Below are positions 26,721-36,407 of a stretch of 64,000 nt of DNA, one piece after another. Under the pieces are notes generated by a model. The model was not told where the DNA came from. It saw nothing but the letters and a program-made list of their open reading frames with translations, and made no database searches. Position 1 is the stretch's first letter. Every line of letters starts with the position of its first letter. Origin of the DNA: Rhodococcus sp. AW25M09 (GTDB lineage Bacteria > Actinomycetota > Actinomycetes > Mycobacteriales > Mycobacteriaceae); NCBI RefSeq assembly GCF_000333955.1, contig NZ_CAPS01000018.1, forward strand, positions 16,516 to 80,515, in the 5' to 3' direction. Both the position numbers and the translations under genes were made by a program.

Positions 26721-29170
26721 CTGCTCGCCGCCTTCAACTCGACCGTCATCGTCAGCCCTCCGCCCACGGTGTTCGATGCCGTGACGGTACCGCCCATCGC
26801 CCGCACGAAGCCCCGCACCACCGACAACCCCAGCCCGACGCCGACAGAATTGTCGCGATCACCCAGGCGTTGGAACGCGTCGAACATGGTCTCTTCGGCT
26901 CCCTCACCGATGCCGGGTCCGTGGTCGGCGACGGCGATAGTCGCGCGCTCGCCGTGCACCGCGGCGGTGACGGTGATGTCGCCGGTAGGGGCGTAGCGGG
27001 CACTGTTGTCCACCAGGTTCGCCAGCACGCGTTCGAGCAGACCCGGGTCGGCCAGTACTTCGACATCACCCACCTCGACCCGCACCCGGTCGTCGGCTCC
27101 GATCAGCGCGCCGGCCAGCACGTCGTCGACGAAGACGGGCCGCAGACTGGGCTGCACCACTCCGGCTTGCAGCCGCGAGGAGTCGAGCAGGTTGCTCACC
27201 AGAGCAGTCAGCTGATCGGCCGATTCGTCGATGGTCGCCAGCAGCTCCTCGGTGTCCTCGGCCGAGAACTGAACATCGGTGCTGCGCAGCGACGAGGACG
27301 CGGCCTTGACCGCCGACAGTGGCGTCCGCAGGTCGTGACTGACGGCCGAGAGCAATGCTCGACGCAACGCGTCTGCCTCGGCGAGAGCATTGGCTCGACT
27401 GGCTTCCTCGGCGAGCCGCGCCTGACGAACCATGCCCGCGGCCTGATTGGCCACTGCCGCGAGCACCCGCCGATCGTGTGCGCGAGTACGTTCACCGACT
27501 AGTAACAGTGTGAAGTCACCGGCGTCGACCTCGGTATCGGCCCCGGTGCGATCGACCGGAGCCTGCTCGCCTGCACTTCCGACGATCGATTGGGACTCGT
27601 TGTCCCACAGAGCTACACCGCCCTGCCGATAGGTCTCGCGGGCGCGGTTCAGTAGCGCGGTCAGGTCGGCTCCACGCAGAACCGATCCGGCGAACAGCGT
27701 CAACAGTTCGGCTTCCTGGGTCGCTCGACGAGCCTGACGCGTCCGCCGGGCGGCGGCGTCCACGAGCGCGGCGACAGCCACGGCCACCAGCAACAGCACG
27801 ACCGCAACAACGAAGTTCTCCGGCTCGGCGATGGTCAGGCTGTACCGGGGTGTGGTGAAGAAGTAGTTCAGCAGAAATCCGGCAATCAACGCCGAGAATG
27901 CAGCCGGGGCAACGCCTCCCAACAGTGCGACGCAGAGCACCACCATGAAGAACAGTGCGCTCTCGCCGCTGGAGTCGAACTTCGGCCCCACTGTGCTCAG
28001 TACGGCAGCAGCCAGACACGGCACCAGAACGGCGGCGATCCACGCGAGGATTCGACGGCGTCCCGAATCCACCTGCAGGCCCCATCGCCGGGCCTGTTCG
28101 GCGTGAGTGACCATGTGTACGTCGATCTTCCCCGAGTTCTGCACCACCGCCGCGCCGATGCCCTCGTCCAGAATGCGGGCCGCGCGCGACCGTCTCGAGG
28201 TTCCGATCACCAGCTGTGTCGCATTCACCCCCCGCGCGAAGTCGAGCAGCGTCGACGGCACATCGTCACCGACGACGCTGTGCAGACTCGCGCCGAGACC
28301 GGCGGCGAGCTTTCGCACCGAGCCCATCTGCGGTGCCGAGACTCCCATCAGCCCGTCGCCACGGACGATGTGCAGCACCATCAGCTCCGCGCTGGACTTC
28401 GAGGCGATCCGGCTCGCGCGGCGTAGCAGAGTCTCCGATTCCGGACCACCCGTCACAGCCACCACCACGCGCTCGCGGGCCTCCCACGTCTCGGTGATGC
28501 GATTGTCCTTGCGGTACTTCACCAGTGCCGCGTCCACCTGATCGGCGATCCACAGCAGCGCGAGTTCCCGTAGAGCCGTCAGGTTGCCGCCGCGAAAGTA
28601 GTTGCTCAGCGCGGCGTCGACCTTCTCGGCGGCGTAGACGTTGCCGTGCCGCAGCCTGCTGCGCAACGCCTCGGGAGTGATGTCGACCAGTTCGACCTCG
28701 TCGGCCGCTCGAACCACGCTGTCCGGCACAGTCTCTCGTTGAGGTACACCGGTGATCTGGTGCACCACGTCGTTGAGTGATTCGAGATGTTGAACGTTGA
28801 GCGTGGAGATGACGTCGATGCCGGCGTCCAGCAGTACTTCGACATCCTGCCATCGCTTGCCGTGCACGCTGCCGGGGGTGTTGGTGTGCGCCAGCTCGTC
28901 GACGAGCACCACCTGCGGTCGTCGGGTCAGGACGGCATCGAGATCGAGTTCCTGAGCAGAGGACCCCCGGTACTCGACGGTCACCATCGGCAGCACTTCG
29001 ATACCGTCGAGTGCCTCGATCGTCCGCGCGCGGCCATGGGTCTCGACCACCGCGGCCACGACGTCGCAGCCCCTGCCGCGCAGTCTGTGGGCCTCACCGA
29101 GCATCGCGAAGGTCTTACCGACGCCGGGTGCCGCGCCGAGGTAGATCCGCAGCTCACCCCTGTCCGCCAC
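26717..29170 (-). CDS. kdpD: KdpD sensor histidine kinase
   Basis: 817 residues if started at GTG 29170, which has AGGAG seven bases upstream; GTG 29185 in the same frame would have that Shine-Dalgarno inside the coding region. Order of domains: N-terminal KdpD domain with Walker A GAAPGVGKT, a USP-like domain (about 240-365), four membrane helices (about 385-500), a GAF-like linker, HisKA with phospho-acceptor His in AVSHDLRTPLSAVK, and HATPase motifs (NLVDNSARYAP, DHGPGIG). It overlaps kdpC by 17 bases. Confidence 0.95.
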   Translation of the reverse strand: MADRGELRIYLGAAPGVGKTFAMLGEAHRLRGRGCDVVAAVVETHGRARTIEALDGIEVLPMVTVEYRGSSAQELDLDAVLTRRPQVVLVDELAHTNTPGSVHGKRWQDVEVLLDAGIDVISTLNVQHLESLNDVVHQITGVPQRETVPDSVVRAADEVELVDITPEALRSRLRHGNVYAAEKVDAALSNYFRGGNLTALRELALLWIADQVDAALVKYRKDNRITETWEARERVVVAVTGGPESETLLRRASRIASKSSAELMVLHIVRGDGLMGVSAPQMGSVRKLAAGLGASLHSVVGDDVPSTLLDFARGVNATQLVIGTSRRSRAARILDEGIGAAVVQNSGKIDVHMVTHAEQARRWGLQVDSGRRRILAWIAAVLVPCLAAAVLSTVGPKFDSSGESALFFMVVLCVALLGGVAPAAFSALIAGFLLNYFFTTPRYSLTIAEPENFVVAVVLLLVAVAVAALVDAAARRTRQARRATQEAELLTLFAGSVLRGADLTALLNRARETYRQGGVALWDNESQSIVGSAGEQAPVDRTGADTEVDAGDFTLLLVGERTRAHDRRVLAAVANQAAGMVRQARLAEEASRANALAEADALRRALLSAVSHDLRTPLSAVKAASSSLRSTDVQFSAEDTEELLATIDESADQLTALVSNLLDSSRLQAGVVQPSLRPVFVDDVLAGALIGADDRVRVEVGDVEVLADPGLLERVLANLVDNSARYAPTGDITVTAAVHGERATIAVADHGPGIGEGAEETMFDAFQRLGDRDNSVGVGLGLSVVRGFVRAMGGTVTASNTVGGGLTMTVELKAASR

Positions 29171-29777
29171 AGCCTGTCTCCTCACCCGGCCGGTATGTGT
29201 CCCGCAGTGCCAGGTTCAACTCCGGGACGTTCACCGCTTCGGCACCGAGTACACCGTACTGCGGTCCGTGGGTGTGCTCGGCGACCAGAGCCTCGACATC
29301 GCTCAGGGACACCCCGTTGACCTGCGCCACTCGCGCAGCCTGGATCGCCGCGTAGGCCGGGCTGATATCGGGATCGACCCCTGAACCCGAACCGGTCACC
29401 GCATCGGCAGGTACCGCCGTCGGGTCGACGTTCTCGCGTGCGGCGATGGCGGCACGGCGCTGCTCGACGGCGGAGGCCAACACCTCACTCGCGGGCCCGA
29501 GATTGCTCGGCACCGCCGCTGCTGGATCTGCACCGGCGCGGGTATGGAAGAACGGATCCGGTTCTCCCGGAGCCACCTGCGGATCGACGCCGATCAACGC
29601 GCTTCCCACGACGCATCCCTGCGCGTCGCGCAGCGGCGAACCCTCGGCGGAGTCGGAACCGATGCGACTGATGCCCCAGACCGCGGCCGGATACCCGATG
29701 CCGAGGATGACCGTCAGTGCCAGTAGCACCGCGAGACCTGCCAGTACCTGGCGGAGAAATCCCTGTACGAAACGCAT
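29154..29777 (-). CDS. kdpC: KdpC potassium-transporting ATPase subunit
   Basis: 207 residues from ATG 29777. One N-terminal membrane helix (LAGLAVLLALTVILGIGYPAAVW), then QGCVVGSALIGVDP, FHTRAGADP, SNLGP, VTGSGSGVDPDISPAYAAIQ and a conserved VNVPELNLAL end. KdpC stabilises the KdpA-KdpB complex and aids ATP binding. It starts two bases after the kdpB stop. Confidence 0.95.
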   Translation of the reverse strand: MRFVQGFLRQVLAGLAVLLALTVILGIGYPAAVWGISRIGSDSAEGSPLRDAQGCVVGSALIGVDPQVAPGEPDPFFHTRAGADPAAAVPSNLGPASEVLASAVEQRRAAIAARENVDPTAVPADAVTGSGSGVDPDISPAYAAIQAARVAQVNGVSLSDVEALVAEHTHGPQYGVLGAEAVNVPELNLALRDTYRPGEETGCGGQG

Positions 29778-29779
29778 GA

Positions 29780-31777
29780 TCAGCCAATCCCTGGGATGAG
29801 TCGAACGAGAAGGTCGATGAGCCAGATTCCGACGAACGGACTGATGACGCCGCCGACGCCGTAGACCAGCAGATTCCGTCGCAGCAGCGCTGCCGCCGAT
29901 GCCGGGGTGTATCGAACACCTTTGAGCGCCAGAGGAATCAAGGCCACGATGACCAGCGCATTGAAGATCACCGCGGACAGGATCGCAGATTCCGGAGTAG
30001 CGAGGTGCATGATGTTGAGCCCACCGAGCTGGGGATAGACGGTGGAGAACATCGCCGGCAGAATCGCGAAGTACTTTGCCAGATCGTTGGCCAACGAGAA
30101 GGTCGTCAATGCTCCGCGGGTGATCAGCAACTGCTTGCCGATCTCGACGATCTCGATCAGTTTGGTGGGATCGGAGTCGAGGTCGACCATGTTGCCGGCC
30201 TCCTTGGCGGCCGAGGTGCCGGTGTTCATCGCGACACCGACGTCGGCCTGGGCCAGAGCGGGGGCATCGTTGGTGCCGTCGCCGGTCATCGCAACCAACC
30301 GCCCGCCCTCCTGCTCCTGCCGGATGAGCGTGAGCTTGTCCTCCGGTGTCGCCTCGGCCAGGTAATCGTCGACGCCGGCCTCGGCCGCGATGGCCTTGGC
30401 CGTCAGCGGATTGTCGCCGGTCACCATGACCGTCCGAATTCCCATGGCCCGAAGCTGAGCAAACCGCTCCGCGATACCCGGCTTGACCACATCGGAGAGC
30501 TCCACTACACCGAGAGCTCGGGCAGCAGAACCGGTTTCGTGCACCGCCACCACCAGAGGGGTACCGCCTTTCTGAGCGATATGATGCACCGCATCGTCGA
30601 GATCGCCGGTGCCGCCGCCGGCACGAATCCACTCGTACACCGAATCCGCTGCGCCCTTGCGAATCTCGATACCCGGTAGGTCGAGTCCACTCATCCGCGT
30701 CTGCGCCGTGAACGCGACGAACTCGCCGCGCGAGTCGGACTCGCCCGTCACGGTGTCGAAGTCGTGTTCGACCAGTTCGACGATGCTGCGGCCTTCGGGA
30801 GTGCCGTCGGCGAGCGAGGACAGCCTGGCAGCACGAGCGAGCTCGACGGCATCGACGCCCGTAGCCGGGTGCAGTCCGGTTGCGCGGCGATTACCGAACG
30901 TGATGGTTCCGGTCTTGTCCATCAGCAACGTGTCGATATCGCCTGCGGCCTCCACGGCGCGTCCGGACATCGCGAGCACGTTGCGTTGCACCAGCCGGTC
31001 CATGCCGGCGATACCGATCGCCGAGAGCAGTGCACCGATGGTGGTGGGAATCAAGCACACCAGCAGCGCGATCAACTGGATCGGATCCTGCTGCCGACCT
31101 GAATAGTTCGACATCGGTCCGATAGCCACAACCGCGAAGAGAAACACGATCGTCAGTGACGCCAGAAGAATATTGAGTGCGATCTCGTTCGGCGTCTTCT
31201 GCCGAGCTGCACCCTCGACGAGCGCGATCATCCGGTCGACGAACGTTTCACCCTGCGCTGCAGTGATCTTCACGACGATCTCGTCGGAGAGCACGATGGT
31301 GCCGCCGGTGACCGCGGATCGGTCGCCGCCCGACTCTCGCACTACCGGAGCCGACTCACCGGTGATCGCCGACTCGTCGACGCTGGCGATGCCCTCGATG
31401 ACGTCACCGTCACCGGGAATCACCTCGCCCGCCGAGACGACGACCTCGTCACCGACCTTCAGATCGGCACCGGCCACAGCCTCGATTGTCACACCCGTCC
31501 GCCGTCGAGCAACGCTGTCCTGCTTGACCTTTCGCAGGCTTGCCGCCTGCGCCTTGCCGCGGCCCTCGGCGACGGATTCGGCGAGGTTGGCGAACAGCAC
31601 CGTGAACCAGAGCCACCCGGTGACGAACCACGCGAATACCGACGGCTGTGCAACAGAGAGCACGGTGGTGACGATGGAGCCGAGAAATACGACGAACATG
31701 ACCGGGTTGCGGGCGAGGTGTCGTGGATCGAGTTTGCGGAACGCGCCGGGTACGGCCGTGGACAGTGACAGGTTCAT
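29780..31777 (-). CDS. kdpB: KdpB P-type ATPase subunit
   Basis: 665 residues with all P-type signatures: ITGESAPV, phosphorylation motif [22 protein letters not shown] and [18 protein letters not shown]. It is the energising subunit of the high-affinity KdpFABC potassium pump in the plasma membrane. The start overlaps the kdpA stop (ATGA). Nothing is missing. Confidence 0.97.
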   Translation of the reverse strand: MNLSLSTAVPGAFRKLDPRHLARNPVMFVVFLGSIVTTVLSVAQPSVFAWFVTGWLWFTVLFANLAESVAEGRGKAQAASLRKVKQDSVARRRTGVTIEAVAGADLKVGDEVVVSAGEVIPGDGDVIEGIASVDESAITGESAPVVRESGGDRSAVTGGTIVLSDEIVVKITAAQGETFVDRMIALVEGAARQKTPNEIALNILLASLTIVFLFAVVAIGPMSNYSGRQQDPIQLIALLVCLIPTTIGALLSAIGIAGMDRLVQRNVLAMSGRAVEAAGDIDTLLMDKTGTITFGNRRATGLHPATGVDAVELARAARLSSLADGTPEGRSIVELVEHDFDTVTGESDSRGEFVAFTAQTRMSGLDLPGIEIRKGAADSVYEWIRAGGGTGDLDDAVHHIAQKGGTPLVVAVHETGSAARALGVVELSDVVKPGIAERFAQLRAMGIRTVMVTGDNPLTAKAIAAEAGVDDYLAEATPEDKLTLIRQEQEGGRLVAMTGDGTNDAPALAQADVGVAMNTGTSAAKEAGNMVDLDSDPTKLIEIVEIGKQLLITRGALTTFSLANDLAKYFAILPAMFSTVYPQLGGLNIMHLATPESAILSAVIFNALVIVALIPLALKGVRYTPASAAALLRRNLLVYGVGGVISPFVGIWLIDLLVRLIPGIG

Positions 31778-33438
31778 TGCATGGCCTCTGCTATGGGTCC
31801 GAGAGCAAGTGCGGGGAAGAAGGTGAGGGCCGCGACCAGGATGGAGGTGCCGATCAGCAACACGGCGAACAGCGGTCCGTCGGTCGGAAGGGTGCCGGCG
31901 TTGGGCGCACTGCGCTTGGTCGTCGCCAGCGATCCGGCCAGGGCCAGCACCAGGACGATCGGTAGGAATCGGCCGAGCAGCATCGCGACACCGAGGGAGA
32001 TCTGGAACCAGTCACTGGTCGCCGTCAGCCCGCCGAACGCGCTGCCGTTGTTGTTCGACGCGGATGCGTAGGCGTAGAGCACCTCGGTGAAACCGTGGAT
32101 TCCGGGATTGCCCTGGTAGTTCGTCGTGGATTCGAGCGCCACGGTGACGGACGTACCGACCAGGACGAGAATCGGCATCACCAGTACCGACAGCGCGGCC
32201 ATCGTGATCGCACGTCGCCCGAGCTTCTTGCCGAGGAATTCCGGAGTTCGGCCGACGAGTAGCCCTCCGACGAACACGGCGATGATGGCCAGCACCAGCA
32301 ATCCGTACAGGCCGGTACCGACGCCGCCGGGCGCGATCTCGCCGAACAACATGTTCAGCAACACCGTTCCGCCGCCGAGTGCAGACATACTGTCGTGCGC
32401 GGAATTTACTGCGCCGGTCGATGTTCCGGTCGTCGAGACGGCGAACAACGCCGATGCCGGGATGCCGAAACGGACTTCCTTGCCTTCCATCATCGCGCCT
32501 GCGGCCGTAGCCGCCACTCCGCGAGTACCGGACTCGGCGAACAGCGTCACCGTCAACAGCGTGGCCCACAACGTCGCCATGACGGCAAGCAGCGTCAGAC
32601 CCTGCTTACGACTGCCGACCATCGTCCCGAACGTCCGAGTCAGCGCCACCGGGATGAGCAGTAGCGAGATGATCTCGACGATATTGGACAGTGGTGTCGG
32701 ATTCTCGAACGGATGCGCAGAGTTCGCCGCAAGAATGCCGCCGCCGTTGGTACCGATCTCTTTGATCGCCTCCTGAGAGGCAACGGGCGCAAGAGCATTG
32801 GTGACGGCCTGACCGTCGAGACCGGTGGAGGCGAAGCCGCTGGAGAAGGACATGATGACGCCCTGAGTCAGCAGGATCACGGCCACCAGCAGCGACAGCG
32901 GCAGCAGGATACGCAGTGTTCCACGCACCAGATCGACCCAGAAGTTGCCGAGCTCGCCGCCGGCCGAAACGCGCACAAATCCTCGGATGACCGCAATCGC
33001 CACCGCCATACCGACTGCAGCGGAGAGGAAGTTCTGCACGGCCAAGCCCAGCGGCTGCGTCAGGTTGGACATCGTCGTCTCGGGTACGTACGACTGCCAG
33101 TTGGTGTTCGTCACGAACGAGGCCGCGGTGTTGAATGCCATCGCGGGACTTACACCCGACAGTCCACCGTTCAGCGGGAGTACGCCCTGAATGCGCTGCA
33201 GCAGAAACAGAAGTACGACGCCGGCGAACGAGAATCCGAGCAGACTGGTGGCGTAGCCGACCCACGTCTGCTCGGATTCGGGATCGACCCTGGCGATCCG
33301 ATAGAGAATGCGTTCCACACTCGAGTCACGAGTGCGGGTGAAAACGCGAGCCATGTAGTCGCCGAGCGGTACGTATGCCGCCGCCAGAACGACGACCACC
33401 ACGCCGATCTGAAGACCGGCCAGCAGAGCAGGAGTCAT
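31774..33438 (-). CDS. kdpA: KdpA potassium-translocating subunit
   Basis: 554 residues from ATG 33438 ([30 protein letters not shown]). About ten membrane segments are visible. [24 protein letters not shown] is a conserved selectivity-filter and pore loop of KdpA. KdpA binds and passes potassium. It starts seven bases after the kdpF stop. Confidence 0.96.
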   Translation of the reverse strand: MTPALLAGLQIGVVVVVLAAAYVPLGDYMARVFTRTRDSSVERILYRIARVDPESEQTWVGYATSLLGFSFAGVVLLFLLQRIQGVLPLNGGLSGVSPAMAFNTAASFVTNTNWQSYVPETTMSNLTQPLGLAVQNFLSAAVGMAVAIAVIRGFVRVSAGGELGNFWVDLVRGTLRILLPLSLLVAVILLTQGVIMSFSSGFASTGLDGQAVTNALAPVASQEAIKEIGTNGGGILAANSAHPFENPTPLSNIVEIISLLLIPVALTRTFGTMVGSRKQGLTLLAVMATLWATLLTVTLFAESGTRGVAATAAGAMMEGKEVRFGIPASALFAVSTTGTSTGAVNSAHDSMSALGGGTVLLNMLFGEIAPGGVGTGLYGLLVLAIIAVFVGGLLVGRTPEFLGKKLGRRAITMAALSVLVMPILVLVGTSVTVALESTTNYQGNPGIHGFTEVLYAYASASNNNGSAFGGLTATSDWFQISLGVAMLLGRFLPIVLVLALAGSLATTKRSAPNAGTLPTDGPLFAVLLIGTSILVAALTFFPALALGPIAEAMQ

Positions 33439-33445
33439 GGCGGCG

Positions 33446-33529
33446 TCAGAACCTCTCCGGATCGAGGAGAGCGACGAACAGGTACACCGCGACACACGCG
33501 GCCACCGCGAGACAGAGCAATTCGGTCAT
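33446..33529 (-). CDS. kdpF: KdpF small membrane subunit
   Basis: 27 residues: one membrane helix framed by an N-terminal MTEL and a C-terminal LLDPERF. That tail is the KdpF hallmark, and the gene sits immediately before kdpA. It stabilises the Kdp complex. It is easily missed because of its size. Confidence 0.92.
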   Translation of the reverse strand: MTELLCLAVAACVAVYLFVALLDPERF

Positions 33530-33569
33530 CGCTCGATACTGGAGCCCACCAACGGGCCGAGCCGCGTTC

Positions 33570-33586
33570 CTTACGCTTTCTTACGC
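33570..33586 (-). promoter_or_regulatory. Candidate KdpE binding site upstream of kdpF
   Basis: On the minus strand GCGTAAG-N3-GCGTAAG: two identical seven-base repeats with 10-base periodicity at 33580-33586 and 33570-33576, about 41-57 bases upstream of the kdpF ATG. A third partial copy, GCGTAAA, lies at 33613-33619. Helical-turn direct repeats are typical of OmpR-class regulators such as KdpE. Confidence 0.5.
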
Positions 33587-33618
33587 CGTCGACCAGCAGC
33601 TATGACGGAATCTTTACG

Positions 33619-34077
33619 CTACTGCTCCTCGATGTCGTCGACGCGTACGTCGACGGCGTCACGATCGAGGCTGATTGCCAGCAGATCGGACACGACATCG
33701 ATCGCGATCATTGCCAGTTCGTCGCCGGCAGCTTGCAGGTCGTCGCCGTAGACGCCGATCACCGCAAGGGACAGGCCGATGCAGGCGTGACCGTCGAGGT
33801 CGAGGTCGATCTCGGTGGGTTGAGCGCCGCGGACGCCGGCAAGGGCGCGACGAAGGGTCGTCTTGACGATGTGATCGCTGATCCGCAGTGTGTCCGCCGG
33901 GCCGGCCCCGGAGCCGCCGGGAAACGCGCTGTCGATGGGCCACGTACGCCTGGTGGTGTTGCGTACTTTGGTGAGGATGGACGAGCTGATGTCCACCCAA
34001 TTCGGTTCCTGCGGTGCGTCCCGAAGTTCGGCGGCAGCACGTGCGAGGACCGAATCCGGCTCTACCGGGTTCGCCAT
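33619..34077 (-). CDS. Divergent Asp23/Gls24-like protein coupled to the ECF sigma factor
   Basis: 152 residues. The N-terminus is variable and polar. The C-terminal two thirds (SDHIVKTTLRRALAGVRGAQP, then alternating strands, AGDELAMIAIDVVSDLLA and VDVRVDDIEE) follow the strand-helix pattern of Asp23 proteins. It overlaps the sigma-factor gene by 16 bases, the place where an anti-sigma factor is usually found. It has no zinc-finger anti-sigma motif or membrane helix. A regulatory partnership with the sigma factor is inferred. Confidence 0.65.
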   Translation of the reverse strand: MANPVEPDSVLARAAAELRDAPQEPNWVDISSSILTKVRNTTRRTWPIDSAFPGGSGAGPADTLRISDHIVKTTLRRALAGVRGAQPTEIDLDLDGHACIGLSLAVIGVYGDDLQAAGDELAMIAIDVVSDLLAISLDRDAVDVRVDDIEEQ

Positions 34078-34619
34078 GTCGCCAACCTTTCACTCAATGT
34101 TGCTCGTGCCCTGGTCAACTGACCACGTACCGCTCCGGCGGACAACATCATGATCGCGCCGATCTCGGGGTGGGTCATGCCCTCGACCTCGCGGAGCAGC
34201 CAGCAGGCCCGCTGACGGTAGGGCAGCTCGGCGAGTGCAGTGCCCAGTTCGGTCATGAAGCTGTCGGCTTCGACATCCGCCTCCGGGTCGCTGCCCGCGC
34301 CGGTGCTCTTTCGCTCGAACACCCAATCTTCTGCGGGGGGAACGCTACGCCTGCGCCGATGGTCGATCACTTTGTGCGAGACCAGCGAGAAAAGCCAGGT
34401 TCTCAGCGCCGAATCTCCACGGAAGTTGTCGAGCCCCTTCCACGCTGCCACGAAGGCGTCCTGCACCACTTCCTCGGCGGCACCCTGATCGGACAACATG
34501 TTGCGCGCATATCGAAACATCTCCGGGCCGTACCGCCGGACGATCTCCTCGAACGCGTCGGTCTCGCCGAGCGCCGCAGCGCCGACGAGAACGCGGTCCG
34601 ACGCGTCAACCCACTGCAT
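34062..34619 (-). CDS. ECF-type RNA polymerase sigma factor
   Basis: 185 residues from ATG 34619. Region 2: EEIVRRYGPEMFRYARNMLSDQGAAEEVVQDAFVAAWKGLDNFRGDSALRTWLFSLVSHKVIDHRRRR. Region 4: LGTALAELPYRQRACWLLREVEGMTHPEIGAIMMLSAGAVRGQLTRARATL. It diverges from the Asp23 operon (121-base gap), whose transcription it may drive in response to envelope stress. Confidence 0.92.
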   Translation of the reverse strand: MQWVDASDRVLVGAAALGETDAFEEIVRRYGPEMFRYARNMLSDQGAAEEVVQDAFVAAWKGLDNFRGDSALRTWLFSLVSHKVIDHRRRRSVPPAEDWVFERKSTGAGSDPEADVEADSFMTELGTALAELPYRQRACWLLREVEGMTHPEIGAIMMLSAGAVRGQLTRARATLSERLATWRTR

Positions 34620-34740
34620 CGAGCCCCCAGACGTAATCTTATGACGTAGGTCACTTTGTTCGGACGTGCGTTTCGTAGATCGAGGTACGACCAACTCCTG
34701 ACACACACTCTGCACCAATACTCAACGACGAGAGGTATCC

Positions 34741-35235
34741 ATGAGCTCCACGACGGATAACAAGGCAACCGTAACCACATCAGGCGAGGGAAAGACCGAC
34801 GTCACGAGCAAGTCGGATTCCGTTCTCCTCAGCCCTCAGGGCCGCACCACCATTGCCGATACCGTCGTCTCCAAGATCGCCGGCATCGCCACCCGTGAGG
34901 TCCAGGGAGTGCACGCCGTCGGCGGCGGAGCCAGCCGCGCGATCGGCGCCCTCCGTGAGCGCATTCCCGGCGCCCGCGTCAACCAGTCGCAGGGCGTCTC
35001 CGTGGAGGTCGGCGAGCGTCAGGCAGCGGTGGACCTCGACATCGTCGCCGACTACGGCGTCTCCATCGGAGACCTCGCCGCCGGCATCCGTCGCAACGTC
35101 ATCAACGCCGTCGAGCGCATGACCGGCCTCGAGGTCACCGAGGTCAACATCGTCGTTCACGACATCTTCCTGGACGACGGATCGGACGACGAGGAGACCT
35201 CCACCACCGAGCCCGCCACCACCCGAGTGCAGTGA
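34741..35235 (+). CDS. Asp23/Gls24 family envelope stress protein
   Basis: 164 residues. A polar N-terminal tail is followed by the Asp23 core: GRTTIADTVVSKIAGIATREVQGVHAVGGG, VSVEVGERQAAVDLDIVADYGVSIGDLAAGIRRNVINAVERMTGLEVTEVNIVVHDI. The C-terminus is acidic. Asp23 proteins polymerise at the membrane through anchors such as AmaP and protect against envelope stress. It is the first gene of a seven-gene operon with overlaps, after a GAGAGG ribosome site. Confidence 0.92.
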   Translation: MSSTTDNKATVTTSGEGKTDVTSKSDSVLLSPQGRTTIADTVVSKIAGIATREVQGVHAVGGGASRAIGALRERIPGARVNQSQGVSVEVGERQAAVDLDIVADYGVSIGDLAAGIRRNVINAVERMTGLEVTEVNIVVHDIFLDDGSDDEETSTTEPATTRVQ

Positions 35236-35522
35236 CGGACCCGAACACGACGGACCGTGACCAGTCCGAGGACATCGCCGACGCCGTGGTGGCGATCGAC
35301 GGTGTCGTCGGGCTGCACGGCGGCATGTTCGGTGAGGCTGCTACCTATCTGCCCGGCCGCCGAATCGCCGGCATCCGCATCGGTGAGGACGGAACCGAGG
35401 TGCACGTGACACTGGAGTTCGGCGTCTCGGTTCGCGAGACCGCCGACGCCGTGCGTCGCACCGTGGCCGCGATGATCGACGGGCCCATACACGTCACCGT
35501 CGAGGACATTGTGCGAGTCTGA
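35232..35522 (+). CDS. Short Asp23-like protein
   Basis: 96 residues from GTG 35232, overlapping the previous stop (GTGA). It keeps the strand-helix pattern of Asp23 (VVAIDGVVGLHGGMFGEAATYLPGR, VHVTLEFGVSVRETADAVRRTVAAMIDG, VHVTVEDI-type end) but lacks the tails. Probably an accessory Asp23 paralog in the same envelope complex. Confidence 0.82.
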   Translation: MTDPNTTDRDQSEDIADAVVAIDGVVGLHGGMFGEAATYLPGRRIAGIRIGEDGTEVHVTLEFGVSVRETADAVRRTVAAMIDGPIHVTVEDIVRV

Positions 35523-35526
35523 CCAG

Positions 35527-35811
35527 GTGGATCATCACTCAGCGCACGACCGAGCCGCCGCGTACAAGGCGGCTCGGCGCGCGGTTGCACGAGAACACCA
35601 TCCCGACATCGGCGGCGATCCGACTCGATACATGGCCGAGCTCGCCGCAGTCGACCGGAGGTTCTCCGTTCTCCCCTCGGCTCCGATCAACGCGGCCAGC
35701 GCACCGACCGTGTTCCGCGCCTCTTCGATGCCGTCCACCCTGCGCAGTCTGCCCAAGCAGATCGCTCGCATCCGCAAGCGAGTCACCCGGCGCAACTACT
35801 TCGAAATCTGA
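35527..35811 (+). CDS. Small HPD-motif (J-domain-like) protein in the Asp23 operon
   Basis: 94 residues from GTG 35527, four bases after the previous stop; TTG 35509 is an alternative start. The segment AYKAARRAVAREHHPDIGGDPTRYMAELAAV matches helix II, the HPD loop and helix III of DnaJ domains, with almost nothing before helix II. The C-terminal third is basic (LPKQIARIRKRVTRRNYFEI). A DnaK-stimulating role is suggested by HPD, but the domain is minimal. It is unusual in this operon setting. Confidence 0.7.
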   Translation: MDHHSAHDRAAAYKAARRAVAREHHPDIGGDPTRYMAELAAVDRRFSVLPSAPINAASAPTVFRASSMPSTLRSLPKQIARIRKRVTRRNYFEI

Positions 35812-35851
35812 CTACTCCGACATCTGATTACTCTGACTGGAGATCAAGACA

Positions 35852-36031
35852 ATGACCACCGCAACCATCGGTTTGTTCGTGGGACTTCTGCTGGCCATCG
35901 CCGCAGCTGCCGGCGGTTTCACCGGCTTCCTCATCGCCATCGTTCTCGGCGGTCTCGGATTCTTCGTCGGTCGCTACCTCGACGGCGAGCTGGACCTGAA
36001 CTCGATCATGCGTGGTCGCGGTCGTGACTGA
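35852..36031 (+). CDS. DUF2273-like small membrane protein
   Basis: 59 residues: TIGLFVGLLLAIAAAAGGFTGF and LIAIVLGGLGFFVGRYL form two closely spaced membrane helices, followed by DGELDLNSIMRGRGRD. This is the small DUF2273-type partner found beside Asp23 and AmaP in envelope stress loci. An AGATCAAGA stretch precedes the ATG. It overlaps the start of the next gene. Confidence 0.85.
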   Translation: MTTATIGLFVGLLLAIAAAAGGFTGFLIAIVLGGLGFFVGRYLDGELDLNSIMRGRGRD

Positions 36032-36407
36032 GACAGCAACCGAGGCCGACACCCCGAACGACCCTGGACAGCGCGGCTCGCTGGAGATCAAGCACAAGGC
36101 CGTCGAGCGTCTTGCCGTTCTCGCCGCTCGCAGCACCGATTCGGTCACCGCCCGCCATCCAGGACTGCGTGTCCTCGGGGGGCGTGACCTACCCAAAGCC
36201 GAGGTGACGGTCAACGGCTCTCGCGTCCGCGCACAGGTCGTCGTGGCCGTCACCTGGCCGTCACCGCTTGCACAGGTTGCCGCCAACGTCCGCGCTGCAG
36301 TGGCGCGAGATCTATCCGAACTGGGCCTCTACACCGTCGACCGGGTCGACGTCACCGTCGAATGCGTGTCTGCCGAAGCCCCCGTCGAAGAAGGGAGAGT
36401 GAGATGA
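36024..36407 (+). CDS. Asp23/Gls24-like protein
   Basis: 127 residues from GTG 36024 (GTG 36012 also possible). The core SLEIKHKAVERLAVLAARSTDSVTARHPGL, AEVTVNGSRVRAQVVVAVTWPSPLAQVAANVRAAVARDLSELGLYTVDRVDVTVE follows the Asp23 fold with an elongated first helix. It overlaps the DUF2273-like gene by eight bases and the next gene by four. Confidence 0.82.
   Translation: MTETATEADTPNDPGQRGSLEIKHKAVERLAVLAARSTDSVTARHPGLRVLGGRDLPKAEVTVNGSRVRAQVVVAVTWPSPLAQVAANVRAAVARDLSELGLYTVDRVDVTVECVSAEAPVEEGRVR

Noticed and set aside
29778..30632. Long frame continuous with kdpC upstream of its start
   Set aside because: It is the alternate frame of kdpB; KdpC begins clearly at ATG 29777.
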